Shown piece by piece: positions 18,028 through 26,616 of a DNA stretch of 64,000 bases. Each line of letters opens with the position of its first letter. Position 1 is the stretch's first letter. The position numbers were made by a program, and so were the translations under genes. Origin of the DNA: Shewanella sp. 1CM18E (GTDB taxonomy: Bacteria > Pseudomonadota > Gammaproteobacteria > Enterobacterales > Shewanellaceae); assembly GCF_023161665.1 (NCBI RefSeq), contig NZ_JALNTW010000017.1, forward strand, positions 28,435-92,434. Reading direction: 5' to 3'. The notes below the pieces were generated by a model. That model did not search any database. It was given only the letters and a program-made list of their open reading frames with translations, and had not been told where the DNA came from.

Positions 18028-18423
18028 ATAGACTCCTAATAATACTTATATGTTGATTGACCCAAATATACATCGCAGATTTATGCCGCGGTACTGTTTA
18101 ATTCAAAATACCTCGTCAAAGCACTTATATTGGTGGGATTTACATGATTCGGATGGGTAGTGAGGATCTATAGCTGGCTATTGCTATGGTGCTTAGCAGT
18201 AAATAGAGTCATCCAAAAACTAAGCTTGTTCGTATAGCAGGGCTTATCAGTTAGAGGTAGTGAGCTACTGCAGGGTTAATTATTGCTTGTAGGGGCTGCA
18301 GCTCGTAGCGAGGGTGCATTGCTGCTTTCTGGCATGATAGTATTTGCAAGCTTAAAAATAAGATATCAGGCGGCTATTGATATAGCTGATTTGGATGAAC
18401 CCTACAAATAGAGAAGTATTTAC
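18028..18423. other. Divergent zapG/zapE intergenic region, no gene seen
   Basis: 396 bp with scattered stops in all frames and no clear hairpin terminator or repeat. It must hold promoters for the two divergent genes, but I could not pick convincing -35/-10 pairs. Confidence 0.5.
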
Positions 18424-19533
18424 GTGTCGCAATTAACTCCATGGCAGCATTATCAGCAAGACTTAACTCGAGATGATTTTTCACATGATGCGGCGCAAGA
18501 GCACGCCGTAAAACAGTTGCAACGAGTCTATGATGAGTTACTTGTTTTAAATTCTCAGACTGCCAAGAGTGGTGGGCTTTTTTCATTTTTTAGTAAAAAG
18601 CATAAACCTACGGTACAAGGTTTATATTTGTGGGGGGGCGTAGGGCGAGGCAAGACTTACCTTATGGACACTTTTTATGATGCGTTACCGGGTGATAAAA
18701 AGTTGCGGGCGCACTTTCACCGATTTATGCATCAGCTGCATATCGACTTAGCCGAATTACAAGGTCAGCAGGATCCATTGGTGAGTATTGCTAAAAAAAT
18801 GGCATCTCAATATCAAGTGATTTGCTTTGATGAGTTCTTTGTATCGGACATTACTGATGCCATGCTGCTTGGCACTTTGTTTGAGTCATTATTTGCGGAA
18901 GGCGTAGCATTAGTGGCGACTTCTAACATTATCCCTGACGAGCTATATCGTAACGGTTTACAACGAGCGCGCTTTTTACCTGCAATCGCAGCGATTAATA
19001 AACACTGCGACGTAGTCAATGTCGACTCGGGAATAGATTACCGCCTACGAACCCTTGAGCAGGCCGAGATTTACCATTCACCGCTTGATGAGCTGGCTGA
19101 GCAAAATCTTAAAGAGTATTTTGCGAAGTTAGCACCAGAGTCTGAAATTTCAACCAAAGGGTTAGAGGTTGACGGCAGAGTGATAGATATTCGCCAGCAG
19201 GCTCAAGGTGTGTTGCTGATTGATTTTAGAGCCTTATGCGATGGTCCACGCAGTCAGCGAGATTACATGGAGGTCGCTCGGTTGTATCACACTGTGTTAT
19301 TGAGCAATGTTGAGCAAATGGGTGAACAGTTAACTGGTGATGATATTGCAAGGCGATTTCTAGCTATGGTTGATGAATTTTATGAGCGAAATGTGAAGCT
19401 GATAATCTCATCTGCAGTCAGCCTAGAAGATATATACACTGAAGGCTTATTAAGCTTTGAATTTAGACGCTGCCGCTCAAGATTAACTGAGATGCAATCT
19501 CATGATTATTTGGCTTTAGAGCATATCCCGTAG
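18424..19533 (+). CDS. zapE: Cell division ATPase ZapE (AFG1 family)
   Basis: AAA+-type P-loop ATPase of 369 residues. E. coli ZapE acts on FtsZ at the constriction site and is needed under low oxygen and heat. Walker A is GGVGRGKTYLMD (about residue 72) and Walker B is VICFDEFFVSDI. The AFG1 signature regions (HFHRFMH, SNIIPDELYRNGLQR) are present. The start is GTG at 18424 with a weak AGAAG upstream; the N-terminus aligns with the family. It lies just before rplM-rpsI, a conserved neighbourhood. Confidence 0.93.
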   Translation: MSQLTPWQHYQQDLTRDDFSHDAAQEHAVKQLQRVYDELLVLNSQTAKSGGLFSFFSKKHKPTVQGLYLWGGVGRGKTYLMDTFYDALPGDKKLRAHFHRFMHQLHIDLAELQGQQDPLVSIAKKMASQYQVICFDEFFVSDITDAMLLGTLFESLFAEGVALVATSNIIPDELYRNGLQRARFLPAIAAINKHCDVVNVDSGIDYRLRTLEQAEIYHSPLDELAEQNLKEYFAKLAPESEISTKGLEVDGRVIDIRQQAQGVLLIDFRALCDGPRSQRDYMEVARLYHTVLLSNVEQMGEQLTGDDIARRFLAMVDEFYERNVKLIISSAVSLEDIYTEGLLSFEFRRCRSRLTEMQSHDYLALEHIP

Positions 19534-19721
19534 ATTTCTGTTTAAAAATAATAGAAAACTGCAGCAGGATCGCTTATTGTTCGCGGCCAAAATTTTATGC
19601 AGCATAGGCAAAGCTCTTTATTAGTAGGATCTTTGGCCTGTTTGCTTGGTATTTTTTGAAATGAGCGCGCATAAACTGGCGGAATAAATTAAAACTGATA
19701 AGAATTAAACTAAAATATTAG

Positions 19722-19750
19722 GTGATTTTTAACTCAGCTTTGTCTATAAT
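19722..19750 (+). promoter_or_regulatory. Promoter of the rplM-rpsI operon
   Basis: A perfect -10 TATAAT (19745-19750) stands 17 bp after a weak -35 GTGATT. The GC-rich bases after the -10 fit a growth-rate-controlled ribosomal promoter. Confidence 0.65.
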
Positions 19751-19770
19751 CCGCAACCTGCCCTCGTTAT

Positions 19771-19785
19771 CCACCAATTAGGTGG
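19771..19785 (+). promoter_or_regulatory. Hairpin in the rplM mRNA leader
   Basis: A 5-bp stem CCACC/GGTGG with loop AATTA lies near the 5' end of the predicted leader. In E. coli L13 is reported to repress its own operon through the rplM leader; whether this hairpin takes part is inference. Confidence 0.35.
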
Positions 19786-19896
19786 AAGTTGTAAAGCTTA
19801 TTCTTTGCTCGAAGGGGCGGGGAATGGCACTTTTTGTGTTTTTGCCAATAGTGGCTTAAGCATGTGAGACAGAATTTTAACATTGGGTTTTTGTAA

Positions 19897-20328
19897 ATGA
19901 AGACTACTTTTACTGCTACACCAGAAACAGTCACTCGTGATTGGTTCGTCGTTGACGCCGAAGGTAAAACTTTGGGTCGTATCTCTACTGAAATCGCTGC
20001 TCGCCTACGTGGTAAGCACAAGCCAGAGTATACGCCTCATGTAGATACTGGTGACTACATCATCGTTATTAACGCTGATAAAGTTGCTGTGACTGGTAAC
20101 AAAGCTAAAGGCAAAGTTTACTACTCACATTCAGGTTTCATCGGTGGCATTAAGCAGATCAGTTTTGAGAAGCTACAAGCTCATAAGCCTGAAATGATCA
20201 TCGAAAAGGCTGTTAAGGGTATGCTACCAAAAGGTCCATTGGGCCGTGCCATGTTCCGTAAGCTTAAAGTTTACGCTGGTACAGAGCATAACCACGCTGC
20301 ACAACAACCTCAAGTACTTGATATCTAA
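19897..20328 (+). CDS. rplM: 50S ribosomal protein L13
   Basis: Large-subunit ribosomal protein binding 23S rRNA domain II, 143 residues. Recognisable L13 segments are WFVVDAEGKTLGR, IAARLRGKHKPEYTPH and the motif VKGMLPKGPLGR. The long leader suggests autogenous control. It is 14 bp upstream of rpsI, the universal pairing. Confidence 0.98.
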   Translation: MKTTFTATPETVTRDWFVVDAEGKTLGRISTEIAARLRGKHKPEYTPHVDTGDYIIVINADKVAVTGNKAKGKVYYSHSGFIGGIKQISFEKLQAHKPEMIIEKAVKGMLPKGPLGRAMFRKLKVYAGTEHNHAAQQPQVLDI

Positions 20329-20342
20329 ACGGGATTATAGCA

Positions 20343-20735
20343 ATGGCTGCAACTCAATACTACGGCACTGGCCGTCGCAAAACATCTACTGCTCGCGTAT
20401 TCGCTAAAGTAGGTACTGGTAACATCATCGTTAACAAGCTACCGCTAGACGAATACTTCGGTCGTGAAACTTCTCGTATGGTTGTTCGTCAGCCACTAGA
20501 GCTAGTTGAAATGACTGAGAAGTTAGACATCATGGTAACTGTAAAGGGTGGTGGTAACACTGGCCAAGCAGGTGCAATCCGTCACGGTATTACCCGTGCG
20601 TTGATGGAACTTGACGAGTCTCTACGTCCTTCTCTACGTGCTGCTGGTTTCGTTACCCGTGATGCTCGTAAAGTTGAGCGTAAGAAAGTTGGTCTACGTA
20701 AAGCACGTCGTAAGCCACAATTCTCTAAGCGTTAA
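20343..20735 (+). CDS. rpsI: 30S ribosomal protein S9
   Basis: Small-subunit protein whose basic C-terminal tail reaches the P-site tRNA. The 130-residue product begins with YYGTGRRKTSTARV and ends with the diagnostic KKVGLRKARRKPQFSKR. It follows rplM in one operon and is closed by a strong terminator. Confidence 0.98.
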   Translation: MAATQYYGTGRRKTSTARVFAKVGTGNIIVNKLPLDEYFGRETSRMVVRQPLELVEMTEKLDIMVTVKGGGNTGQAGAIRHGITRALMELDESLRPSLRAAGFVTRDARKVERKKVGLRKARRKPQFSKR

Positions 20736-20754
20736 TATTTCGCTTTCAGAGTTC

Positions 20755-20783
20755 AAAAAACCCAGCTATATGCTGGGTTTTTT
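20755..20783 (+). terminator. Rho-independent terminator after rpsI
   Basis: AAAAAACCCAGC pairs with GCTGGGTTTTTT around a TATAT loop, ending in six T. Confidence 0.93.
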
Positions 20784-21511
20784 CTTGCCTAAAGTTCAGC
20801 ATAATTTAGACTCCTGACACTTATGCTTGCTGTCGGAAACAGAATTTATGCAAGCTCGCACTCCTCATATATCTATTTACTGTTAGCCCATAGCTCATCT
20901 TACTTATTCCCGTTGACAGGCAGGCCTTGTAATAGTTTCGTAAGTTATTAAGTTTGAACTCATAACCTAGTGGCAGAGCATATAAACTATGGTATTGCTT
21001 AGTTTAAAAGGCCTGAATTAACTTAGTTCTGCAATTTATCTACACAAGGCGGGCCTAAGCTTTGGGTAAGACCTGTTAAAGTTAGCAAATTCAGATTGCT
21101 TACTTAGCTGCGCGGTAGCTTTGTTGCCGATGAGTAGTGTTTATATAGAGCCATGTTAATAGAGCCTACTAACTTAAGAAGACCAGAAATTATGACTCGT
21201 CTAGCGTAACTAGCTGACCTGTTGTGTACTGCAGTTTCATAAATAGGAGTGTATTGCTTAGCTTGTTGAGTTCTAGCTGTTGCTAAGCAGGCAGGAGGAG
21301 GGCATTACTTCGGTGTATTAGCAGATGGCTCAGTTTGATTTTATTAAAGACATGTTCGTTGCCTACTATACAAAATAGTTAGTTTTGTTTTTTAATCAGA
21401 AGCGCTAGTGTTGTTTTTGAATTCAAATTTACTGTTAAATGTTTAAGCCAAATCGTAAAGCTAAATCGTAAATTTGGGGCTTGAGCATGGTTTGCTATTT
21501 GGTTACTAATC

Positions 21512-21563
21512 TTGGTTTTACTGCTTAGTTTTACACCTTAGTTTTACTGCTTGGTTTTGATAT
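21512..21563 (+). repeat. Four imperfect 13-bp tandem repeats
   Basis: Consecutive units read TTGGTTTTACTGC, TTAGTTTTACACC, TTAGTTTTACTGC and TTGGTTTTGATAT. The first three differ at one to three positions; the fourth is degenerate. They lie about 470 bp upstream of purA. Confidence 0.7.
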
Positions 21564-21591
21564 TTGATGCCTGATTTGAGTTTATTTATTT

Positions 21592-21607
21592 TGGCAAGCG
21601 TTTCAAT
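21592..21607 (+). promoter_or_regulatory. Candidate PurR operator upstream of DUF2065-purA
   Basis: The site matches most specified positions of the enterobacterial PurR consensus (ANGCAANCGNTTNCNT), including GCAA, the central CG and TT. Two outer positions differ. E. coli purA is PurR-controlled, but this site is about 380 bp before purA and would act on the promoter of the DUF2065-purA unit. This is inference from a short motif. Confidence 0.3.
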
Positions 21608-21730
21608 TTGAGTCGCTAAAGGTGAGTATTGCGCTAAAAATGACAAAATTTGATTGAGCATTTTTACGTCGTGCTATGCGCAAATCTAGGTTTTATTCGC
21701 TATATTGTTCACCCTAAGGAACACAATGTT

Positions 21731-21919
21731 ATGTCTTTTGAGTTAATCATGCTGACGTTAGGATTGGTGTTAATTATTGAAGGAATTGGACCACTTTTGT
21801 TTCCAAATCGTTGGCGAGCTTATCTGTAGGAAATTTCCAATCAAAATCAGCAGGTTCTGCGGTATATAGGCGCTTGTTTGGTACTTGTCGGCGGGATATT
21901 GTTGATTATTTTTTCATAA
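21731..21919 (+). pseudogene. DUF2065 (YjeT-like) gene with in-frame TAG at codon 33
   Basis: Small two-helix membrane protein gene, the usual upstream neighbour of purA. The first 32 codons give MSFELIMLTLGLVLIIEGIG and then PLLFPNRWRAYL, a typical DUF2065 N-terminal half. Codon 33 is TAG (21827-21829). The same frame then continues without a shift for 29 codons (EISNQNQQVLRYIGACLVLV and a last hydrophobic stretch) to TAA at 21917. The second half is also typical of the family, so a single nonsense change most likely split the gene. AAGGA lies 10 bp before the ATG. Read-through or sequencing error are alternatives. Confidence 0.75.
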
Positions 21920-21985
21920 ATTACTTGCCTACCGCCCCCATAGATCTGCTAAAATCCCGTTTTAACCACTACCGTGCAGCAAATA

Positions 21986-23281
21986 ATGGGCAAAAACGTT
22001 GTAGTTCTCGGCACCCAATGGGGTGACGAAGGAAAGGGTAAGATAGTCGATCTTCTTACCGAACAGGCTAAATATGTCGTTCGTTACCAAGGTGGCCACA
22101 ATGCTGGTCATACTTTAGTAATCGATGGCGACAAAACCGTTCTTCATCTTATTCCGTCAGGGATCTTACGCGATAATGTTAAGTGCATTATTGGTAACGG
22201 CGTGGTGCTAGCACCAGACGCACTGATGGCAGAAATTAACATGCTTAAAGAGCGTGGCGTACCTGTAGAGGAACGTTTATTAATTTCTGAAGCATGTCCT
22301 CTAATTCTACCATTCCATTGTGCTCTTGATATTGCTCGCGAAAAAGCGCGTGGTAATAATGCAATTGGTACAACGGGTCGTGGTATTGGTCCAGCATACG
22401 AAGACAAAGTTTCTCGTCGTGGTTTACGTGTAGGCGATCTGTTTGATGCAGAATTGTTTGCTACTAAACTGAAAGAAGTCATGGCTTACCATAACTTCAT
22501 GCTGACTGAATACTACAAGTGTGATGCAGTTGATTACGAAGAGACATTGAAAGATGCTCTAGCAATCGCTGACTACTTAAAGAGTATGTGCACAGACGTT
22601 TCTGAACTTCTTGATCAGGCACGTAAAGCTGGCGAACCAATTCTATTTGAAGGTGCTCAAGGCACGTTACTAGATATTGACCATGGTACTTATCCGTTCG
22701 TAACCTCTTCTAATACTACTGCCGGTGGTGTTGCAACAGGTTCAGGATTTGGTCCACGTCACCTAGATTACGTATTGGGTATCATGAAGGCTTACACCAC
22801 ACGTGTTGGTGCAGGTCCATTCCCAACGGAATTGAAAAACGAAATCGGTGATTACTTAGGAACTAAGGGTCACGAGTTCGGTGCGACTACTGGTCGTAAG
22901 CGTCGTCCAGGTTGGTTAGACATTGTTGCGATGAAGCGCGCAGTGCAAATCAACAGCGTTAGCGGTTTCTGTTTAACTAAGCTAGACGTTTTAGACGGCC
23001 TAGAAGAAGTTAAAATTTGTGTTGGTTACCAGTACCCAGATGGAACTGTTGCAACTACAACACCACTAGCAGCTGAAGGCTATGAGCAGGTTACTCCTGT
23101 TCTTGAAACTATGCCTGGTTGGAGCGAGTCTACTTTCGGTGCAACTTCTGTTGATCAATTGCCACAAGCGGCATTGAACTACATTAAGCGCTTAGAAGAG
23201 TTACTAGAAACTCCAATTGATATTATCTCAACGGGTCCGGATAGAAACGAGACCATGATTCTAGTGAATCCGTTTAGTTAA
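21986..23281 (+). CDS. purA: Adenylosuccinate synthetase PurA
   Basis: GTP-dependent ligation of IMP and aspartate to adenylosuccinate, the first AMP-specific step. The 431-residue protein starts MGKNVVVLGTQWGDEGKGKI, which holds the P-loop-like GDEGKGK, followed by the IMP-binding GRGIGPAYEDK and the base-recognition TKLDVLDG segments. The ATG at 21986 matches the family N-terminus; a GTG four codons earlier is less likely. Length is normal. Confidence 0.97.
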   Translation: MGKNVVVLGTQWGDEGKGKIVDLLTEQAKYVVRYQGGHNAGHTLVIDGDKTVLHLIPSGILRDNVKCIIGNGVVLAPDALMAEINMLKERGVPVEERLLISEACPLILPFHCALDIAREKARGNNAIGTTGRGIGPAYEDKVSRRGLRVGDLFDAELFATKLKEVMAYHNFMLTEYYKCDAVDYEETLKDALAIADYLKSMCTDVSELLDQARKAGEPILFEGAQGTLLDIDHGTYPFVTSSNTTAGGVATGSGFGPRHLDYVLGIMKAYTTRVGAGPFPTELKNEIGDYLGTKGHEFGATTGRKRRPGWLDIVAMKRAVQINSVSGFCLTKLDVLDGLEEVKICVGYQYPDGTVATTTPLAAEGYEQVTPVLETMPGWSESTFGATSVDQLPQAALNYIKRLEELLETPIDIISTGPDRNETMILVNPFS

Positions 23282-23289
23282 TATATAAG

Positions 23290-23313
23290 AGGCCGCAATT
23301 AGCGGCCTTTTTA
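23290..23313 (+). terminator. Rho-independent terminator after purA
   Basis: AGGCCGC and GCGGCCT form a 7-bp GC-rich stem with loop AATTA, followed by TTTTTATT. Confidence 0.9.
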
Positions 23314-23340
23314 TTGGCTTGCTTATCTAAGAGCACAGTG

Positions 23341-23368
23341 CTCAAGAAATGCGTTATACTGCCGATGA
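23341..23368 (+). promoter_or_regulatory. Sigma-28 (FliA)-type promoter of motX
   Basis: CTCAAG and GCCGATGA are separated by exactly 14 bp, close to the FliA consensus of Shewanella and Pseudomonas flagellar genes (TCAAG with GCCGATAA). It lies about 90 bp before the motX start, giving a plausible untranslated leader. Confidence 0.65.
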
Positions 23369-23456
23369 CTTAAAATAGAGTATATTCAAGTTACCTTTAT
23401 GATTGGTGGCTTGTTACCCAAATATAAGCTTAACCTATTTGTCATTGAGAACCCTT

Positions 23457-24080
23457 ATGCTGCGTTATGTATTGATTACTATTCTTTCGATATTATCTCT
23501 ACCAAGTTTTGCTATGCCTAAAGCTGTTGATGTCTATACTCAGGAGCAGTTGGTTGAATTAATTCGCAGTAAACGTTATTTAACTCAAGTGCAAGGCGAC
23601 GATTGTCAAATTGTCGAGGATATTGAAGCAAGGGCTGAGGTACTACAACAGCCTTTGTATCAGTATCTTTGGGCAGAAATGCTCAATTATGGGATCTGCG
23701 TTAAGGCTAACCCGCCGCGCGGTATCGCCATGCTAAAAACCTCTGCAGAGCAGGGGAGTGCTGAAGCCATGGTTAGAATGGCTGAGTATTATCACGATGG
23801 TAAATTTGTCATCGAAGATAAACAACGCGCAGTGCAATATACATTGCCTGCTGCAGCGACGGGTGATTTACCTGCGCGCATGATGTTGGTTCGGTTATTT
23901 GGTGAGGGCTATGGTAGTCCTCGAGATTACGAAGTGGGTTTTCATTGGCTATACAACGAAGTGTTTAGCGATGAAGCAACGCAAGCCGAAGCAATTAACT
24001 TGTTAAAGGTGTTAGAGGCAAAGATGCCGCCCAGCGCAGTTGCTAGGGCAAAGAAAGAGCACCTAAGAACGCCACAATAA
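23457..24080 (+). CDS. motX: Sodium-driven flagellar motor protein MotX
   Basis: Periplasmic Sel1-repeat protein that, with MotY, forms the T-ring holding PomAB stators around the polar flagellar motor. The 207-residue product has a Sec signal peptide (MLRYVLITILSILSLPSFA), then MotX-like segments: YTQEQLVELI, DDCQIVEDIEARA, the Sel1 repeat 'AEQGSAEAMVRMAEYYHDGK' and the C-terminal MPPSAVARAK. The longer frame from 23403 would disrupt the signal peptide. Location between purA and rnr and the sigma-28-like promoter both support the call. Confidence 0.88.
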   Translation: MLRYVLITILSILSLPSFAMPKAVDVYTQEQLVELIRSKRYLTQVQGDDCQIVEDIEARAEVLQQPLYQYLWAEMLNYGICVKANPPRGIAMLKTSAEQGSAEAMVRMAEYYHDGKFVIEDKQRAVQYTLPAAATGDLPARMMLVRLFGEGYGSPRDYEVGFHWLYNEVFSDEATQAEAINLLKVLEAKMPPSAVARAKKEHLRTPQ

Positions 24081-24120
24081 ACATAACCTAAAGGGGTTAT
24101 GCCAATAATTTGGAAAATGA

Positions 24121-26616
24121 ATGATACAAGATCCGCATATTAAGCGTGAGCAAGAAAAGTACGAAAACCCAATTCCTAGTCGTGAGTATATTTTAGATTA
24201 CTTGCGCTCACAAAAGTCCCCGTTAACCCGTGAACACATTGCTAAAGCCTTAAAAATTGAAGGCGAAGAGCAACTAGAAGCTATCCGTCGTCGCCTGCGT
24301 GCAATGGAACGAGATGGTGAACTCGTCTTTACCCGCGGCCAGTCTTATGGGTTGCCTGAGAGAATGGATTTACTGACCGGTACCGTTATTGGTCACCGCG
24401 ATGGTTTTGGCTTTCTAAAATTAGAAGAGGGTGGTGACGACCTTTACATCAATAACCGTGACATGCTGATGTATTTTCACGGTGACAAAGTGCTAGCGCA
24501 AAAAGCTGGTGTAGACCGTAAAGGCCGCCGTGAAGCACGTATTGTACGCTTGATTGAAGAGCGCAGTGCTGCTTTAGTGGGTCGCTTTCACTTAGATGCA
24601 GGCATGGGCTTTGTTATTGCTGATGACCGCCGCATCACCCAAGAAATATTAGTTCCTGAAGAAGATCGTAAAGGCGCTCGCCAAGGCGACATCGTGGTAC
24701 TTGAACTGACACGCCGTCCAGGCCGCTACGTAAAAGCTGCGGGTAAAGTGACAGAAGTGCTTGGCAAAGAGATGGCACCAGGTATGGAGATTGAAATTGC
24801 ACTGCGCAATTACGATTTGCCACATACATGGTCAGGCTTAATTGAGAAAAAGCTACGAAAAATCCCCGATGAAGTTACCGAGGCTGACAAAGAAGGTCGC
24901 GTTGATTTACGTAACTTACCATTAGTGACCATTGATGGTGAAGATGCGCGTGACTTTGACGATGCAGTTTACGCTGAAAAGAAAAAATCTGGCGGCTGGC
25001 GCTTATGGGTGGCGATTGCCGATGTGAGCCATTACGTTCGCACTGAATCTGCACTCGATAAAGAAGCGCGTGCACGAGGTAACTCGGTGTACTTCCCATC
25101 GCAAGTGATCCCTATGCTGCCAGAGAAGATCTCTAACGGTCTGTGCTCGTTAATGCCTAAGGTTGATCGCCTGTGTATGGTTGCTGAGATGACTATCTCT
25201 GCAGCAGGTAAGTTATCGGGTTATAAGTTTTATCCTGCAGTGATGCATTCACATGCGCGTCTGACTTATACCCAAGTCGCTGACATGCTCGAAGGTGGCG
25301 AAGTGAGCGAAGAGCTTAAGCCTATTTTCCCGCATCTAGAGACGCTGCAGTCGCTATACCTAACGCTTGAACAAACCCGTGCAGAGCGTGGTGCAATTGC
25401 CTTCGAAACTGCTGAAACTCAGTTTGTTTTCAATGAGCAGCGCAAAATTGATAAGATTGTTCCGCGCCATCGTAACCAAGCACATAAAATCATTGAAGAA
25501 TGTATGATTTTAGCTAACGTTGCGTCAGCCAAGTTTGTTAAAAAGCACAAAGGTGAAGTGTTATACCGAGTGCATGAGGCACCATCGGAGCAAAAGCTGA
25601 CTAACTTTAAGGATTTCCTTAAAGAGCGTGGCTTAACGCTAGAAGGTGGATTAGATCCTGAGCCGAAAGATTACCAAGCGGTAATGGAGCAAATTGCGGA
25701 CCGACCTGATGCTGAACTTATTCAGGTGATGTTACTGCGCTCTATGCGTCAAGCAACTTACACACCGGATAACGAAGGCCACTTTGGTTTGGCATTGGAA
25801 GAGTATTCACACTTTACTTCGCCAATTCGTCGTTACCCTGATTTGATTTTGCACCGTGTTATTCGCTACTTGCTTGCTAAGCAAGAAAACGCAGCAATAA
25901 CTGATAAATGGACCGCAGATGGCGGCTTCCATTATCAGATTGAAGAGCTAGATCTATTAGGTGAAGAGTGTTCAACCACTGAGCGCCGTGCAGATGAAGC
26001 CACCCGTGATGTGAGTGACTGGCTCAAATGTGAGTTTATGCAAGACCACGTGGGTGACACATTTGAAGCGGTCATCGCCTCGGTGACTCATTTTGGTATG
26101 TTCGTACGCTTAAACGACCTGTTTATCGACGGTCTGGTGCATATCTCAAGCCTAGGCAGTGACTACTATCAGTATGACAATATGCGTCAGCGTTTAGTGG
26201 GTGAAGCTTCAGGTCAGGTTTATCAAATTGGTGACACAGTGACGGTTAAAGTCGCTGGGGTTAATCTTGATGACCGTCAAATTGATTTGATGATGGAAGG
26301 TGACTCTGCAGGTGGACGCCGCCGCAGACCTACTAAGCCATTAACCGCTCGTGAGCGAGTTAATCGCGAAGGTGCCAAGCTTGGTAATCGACGTGATTCA
26401 TCACGAGGTAAAAGCACCGAAGCAGAAGCTGAGTCTGAAGCCAAATCAGGCAAGCGTAAGCCGCGTAGTAATAGTCGCTCAGGTGCTAAGCCAAGTGGCG
26501 GAAAATTTAAGAGTGGCAGCAAGGCTGCTGCTAAAAAGACTAAGACAAAAGCTTCGGCAAAAAAATCTTCAGCAAGTAAAGCTAAGTCAGCCAAGCGTAA
26601 AGCGAGTAAGAAATAG
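24121..26616 (+). CDS. rnr: Ribonuclease R
   Basis: Processive 3'-5' exoribonuclease that degrades structured RNA and takes part in mRNA and rRNA quality control. The 831-residue protein has an N-terminal winged helix (residues 20-85), two cold-shock domains, the RNB catalytic domain with metal ligands in DGEDARDFDDAVYAE (about residue 270) and HFTSPIRRYPDL, an S1 domain (about 640-725), and a long Lys/Ser/Ala-rich basic tail. Domain order and size are standard. It abuts rlmB with no gap. Confidence 0.97.
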   Translation: MIQDPHIKREQEKYENPIPSREYILDYLRSQKSPLTREHIAKALKIEGEEQLEAIRRRLRAMERDGELVFTRGQSYGLPERMDLLTGTVIGHRDGFGFLKLEEGGDDLYINNRDMLMYFHGDKVLAQKAGVDRKGRREARIVRLIEERSAALVGRFHLDAGMGFVIADDRRITQEILVPEEDRKGARQGDIVVLELTRRPGRYVKAAGKVTEVLGKEMAPGMEIEIALRNYDLPHTWSGLIEKKLRKIPDEVTEADKEGRVDLRNLPLVTIDGEDARDFDDAVYAEKKKSGGWRLWVAIADVSHYVRTESALDKEARARGNSVYFPSQVIPMLPEKISNGLCSLMPKVDRLCMVAEMTISAAGKLSGYKFYPAVMHSHARLTYTQVADMLEGGEVSEELKPIFPHLETLQSLYLTLEQTRAERGAIAFETAETQFVFNEQRKIDKIVPRHRNQAHKIIEECMILANVASAKFVKKHKGEVLYRVHEAPSEQKLTNFKDFLKERGLTLEGGLDPEPKDYQAVMEQIADRPDAELIQVMLLRSMRQATYTPDNEGHFGLALEEYSHFTSPIRRYPDLILHRVIRYLLAKQENAAITDKWTADGGFHYQIEELDLLGEECSTTERRADEATRDVSDWLKCEFMQDHVGDTFEAVIASVTHFGMFVRLNDLFIDGLVHISSLGSDYYQYDNMRQRLVGEASGQVYQIGDTVTVKVAGVNLDDRQIDLMMEGDSAGGRRRRPTKPLTARERVNREGAKLGNRRDSSRGKSTEAEAESEAKSGKRKPRSNSRSGAKPSGGKFKSGSKAAAKKTKTKASAKKSSASKAKSAKRKASKK

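Larger units (their letters stand above)
19534..19896 (+). other. zapE-rplM intergenic region with rplM promoter and long leader
   Basis: 363 bp. The first 190 bp are AT-rich without visible genes. A strong -10 lies at 19745 and the remaining 145 bp form the rplM 5' untranslated leader, including the hairpin CCACC-AATTA-GGTGG (19771-19785). Confidence 0.6.
20784..21730. other. Long gene-free intergenic region upstream of DUF2065-purA
   Basis: About 950 bp between the rpsI terminator and the DUF2065 start, AT-rich and crowded with stop codons in all frames. No coding gene or stable RNA is recognisable. It holds an AGGAGGAGG tract (near 21291) with no usable start codon, a four-unit 13-bp degenerate tandem repeat (21512-21563) and a PurR-like site (21592-21607). 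It could be decayed gene sequence or carry an unannotated RNA; I cannot decide. Confidence 0.5.

Noticed and set aside
21827..21829. Recoding of the DUF2065 TAG as selenocysteine or pyrrolysine
   Set aside because: Selenocysteine uses TGA, and pyrrolysine is not expected in Shewanella; no supporting structure is seen. A simple nonsense change is more likely.
26277..26594. Leu/Ala-rich minus-strand frame opposite the rnr tail
   Set aside because: Mirror of the Lys/Ser/Ala-rich RNase R tail; low-complexity shadow.
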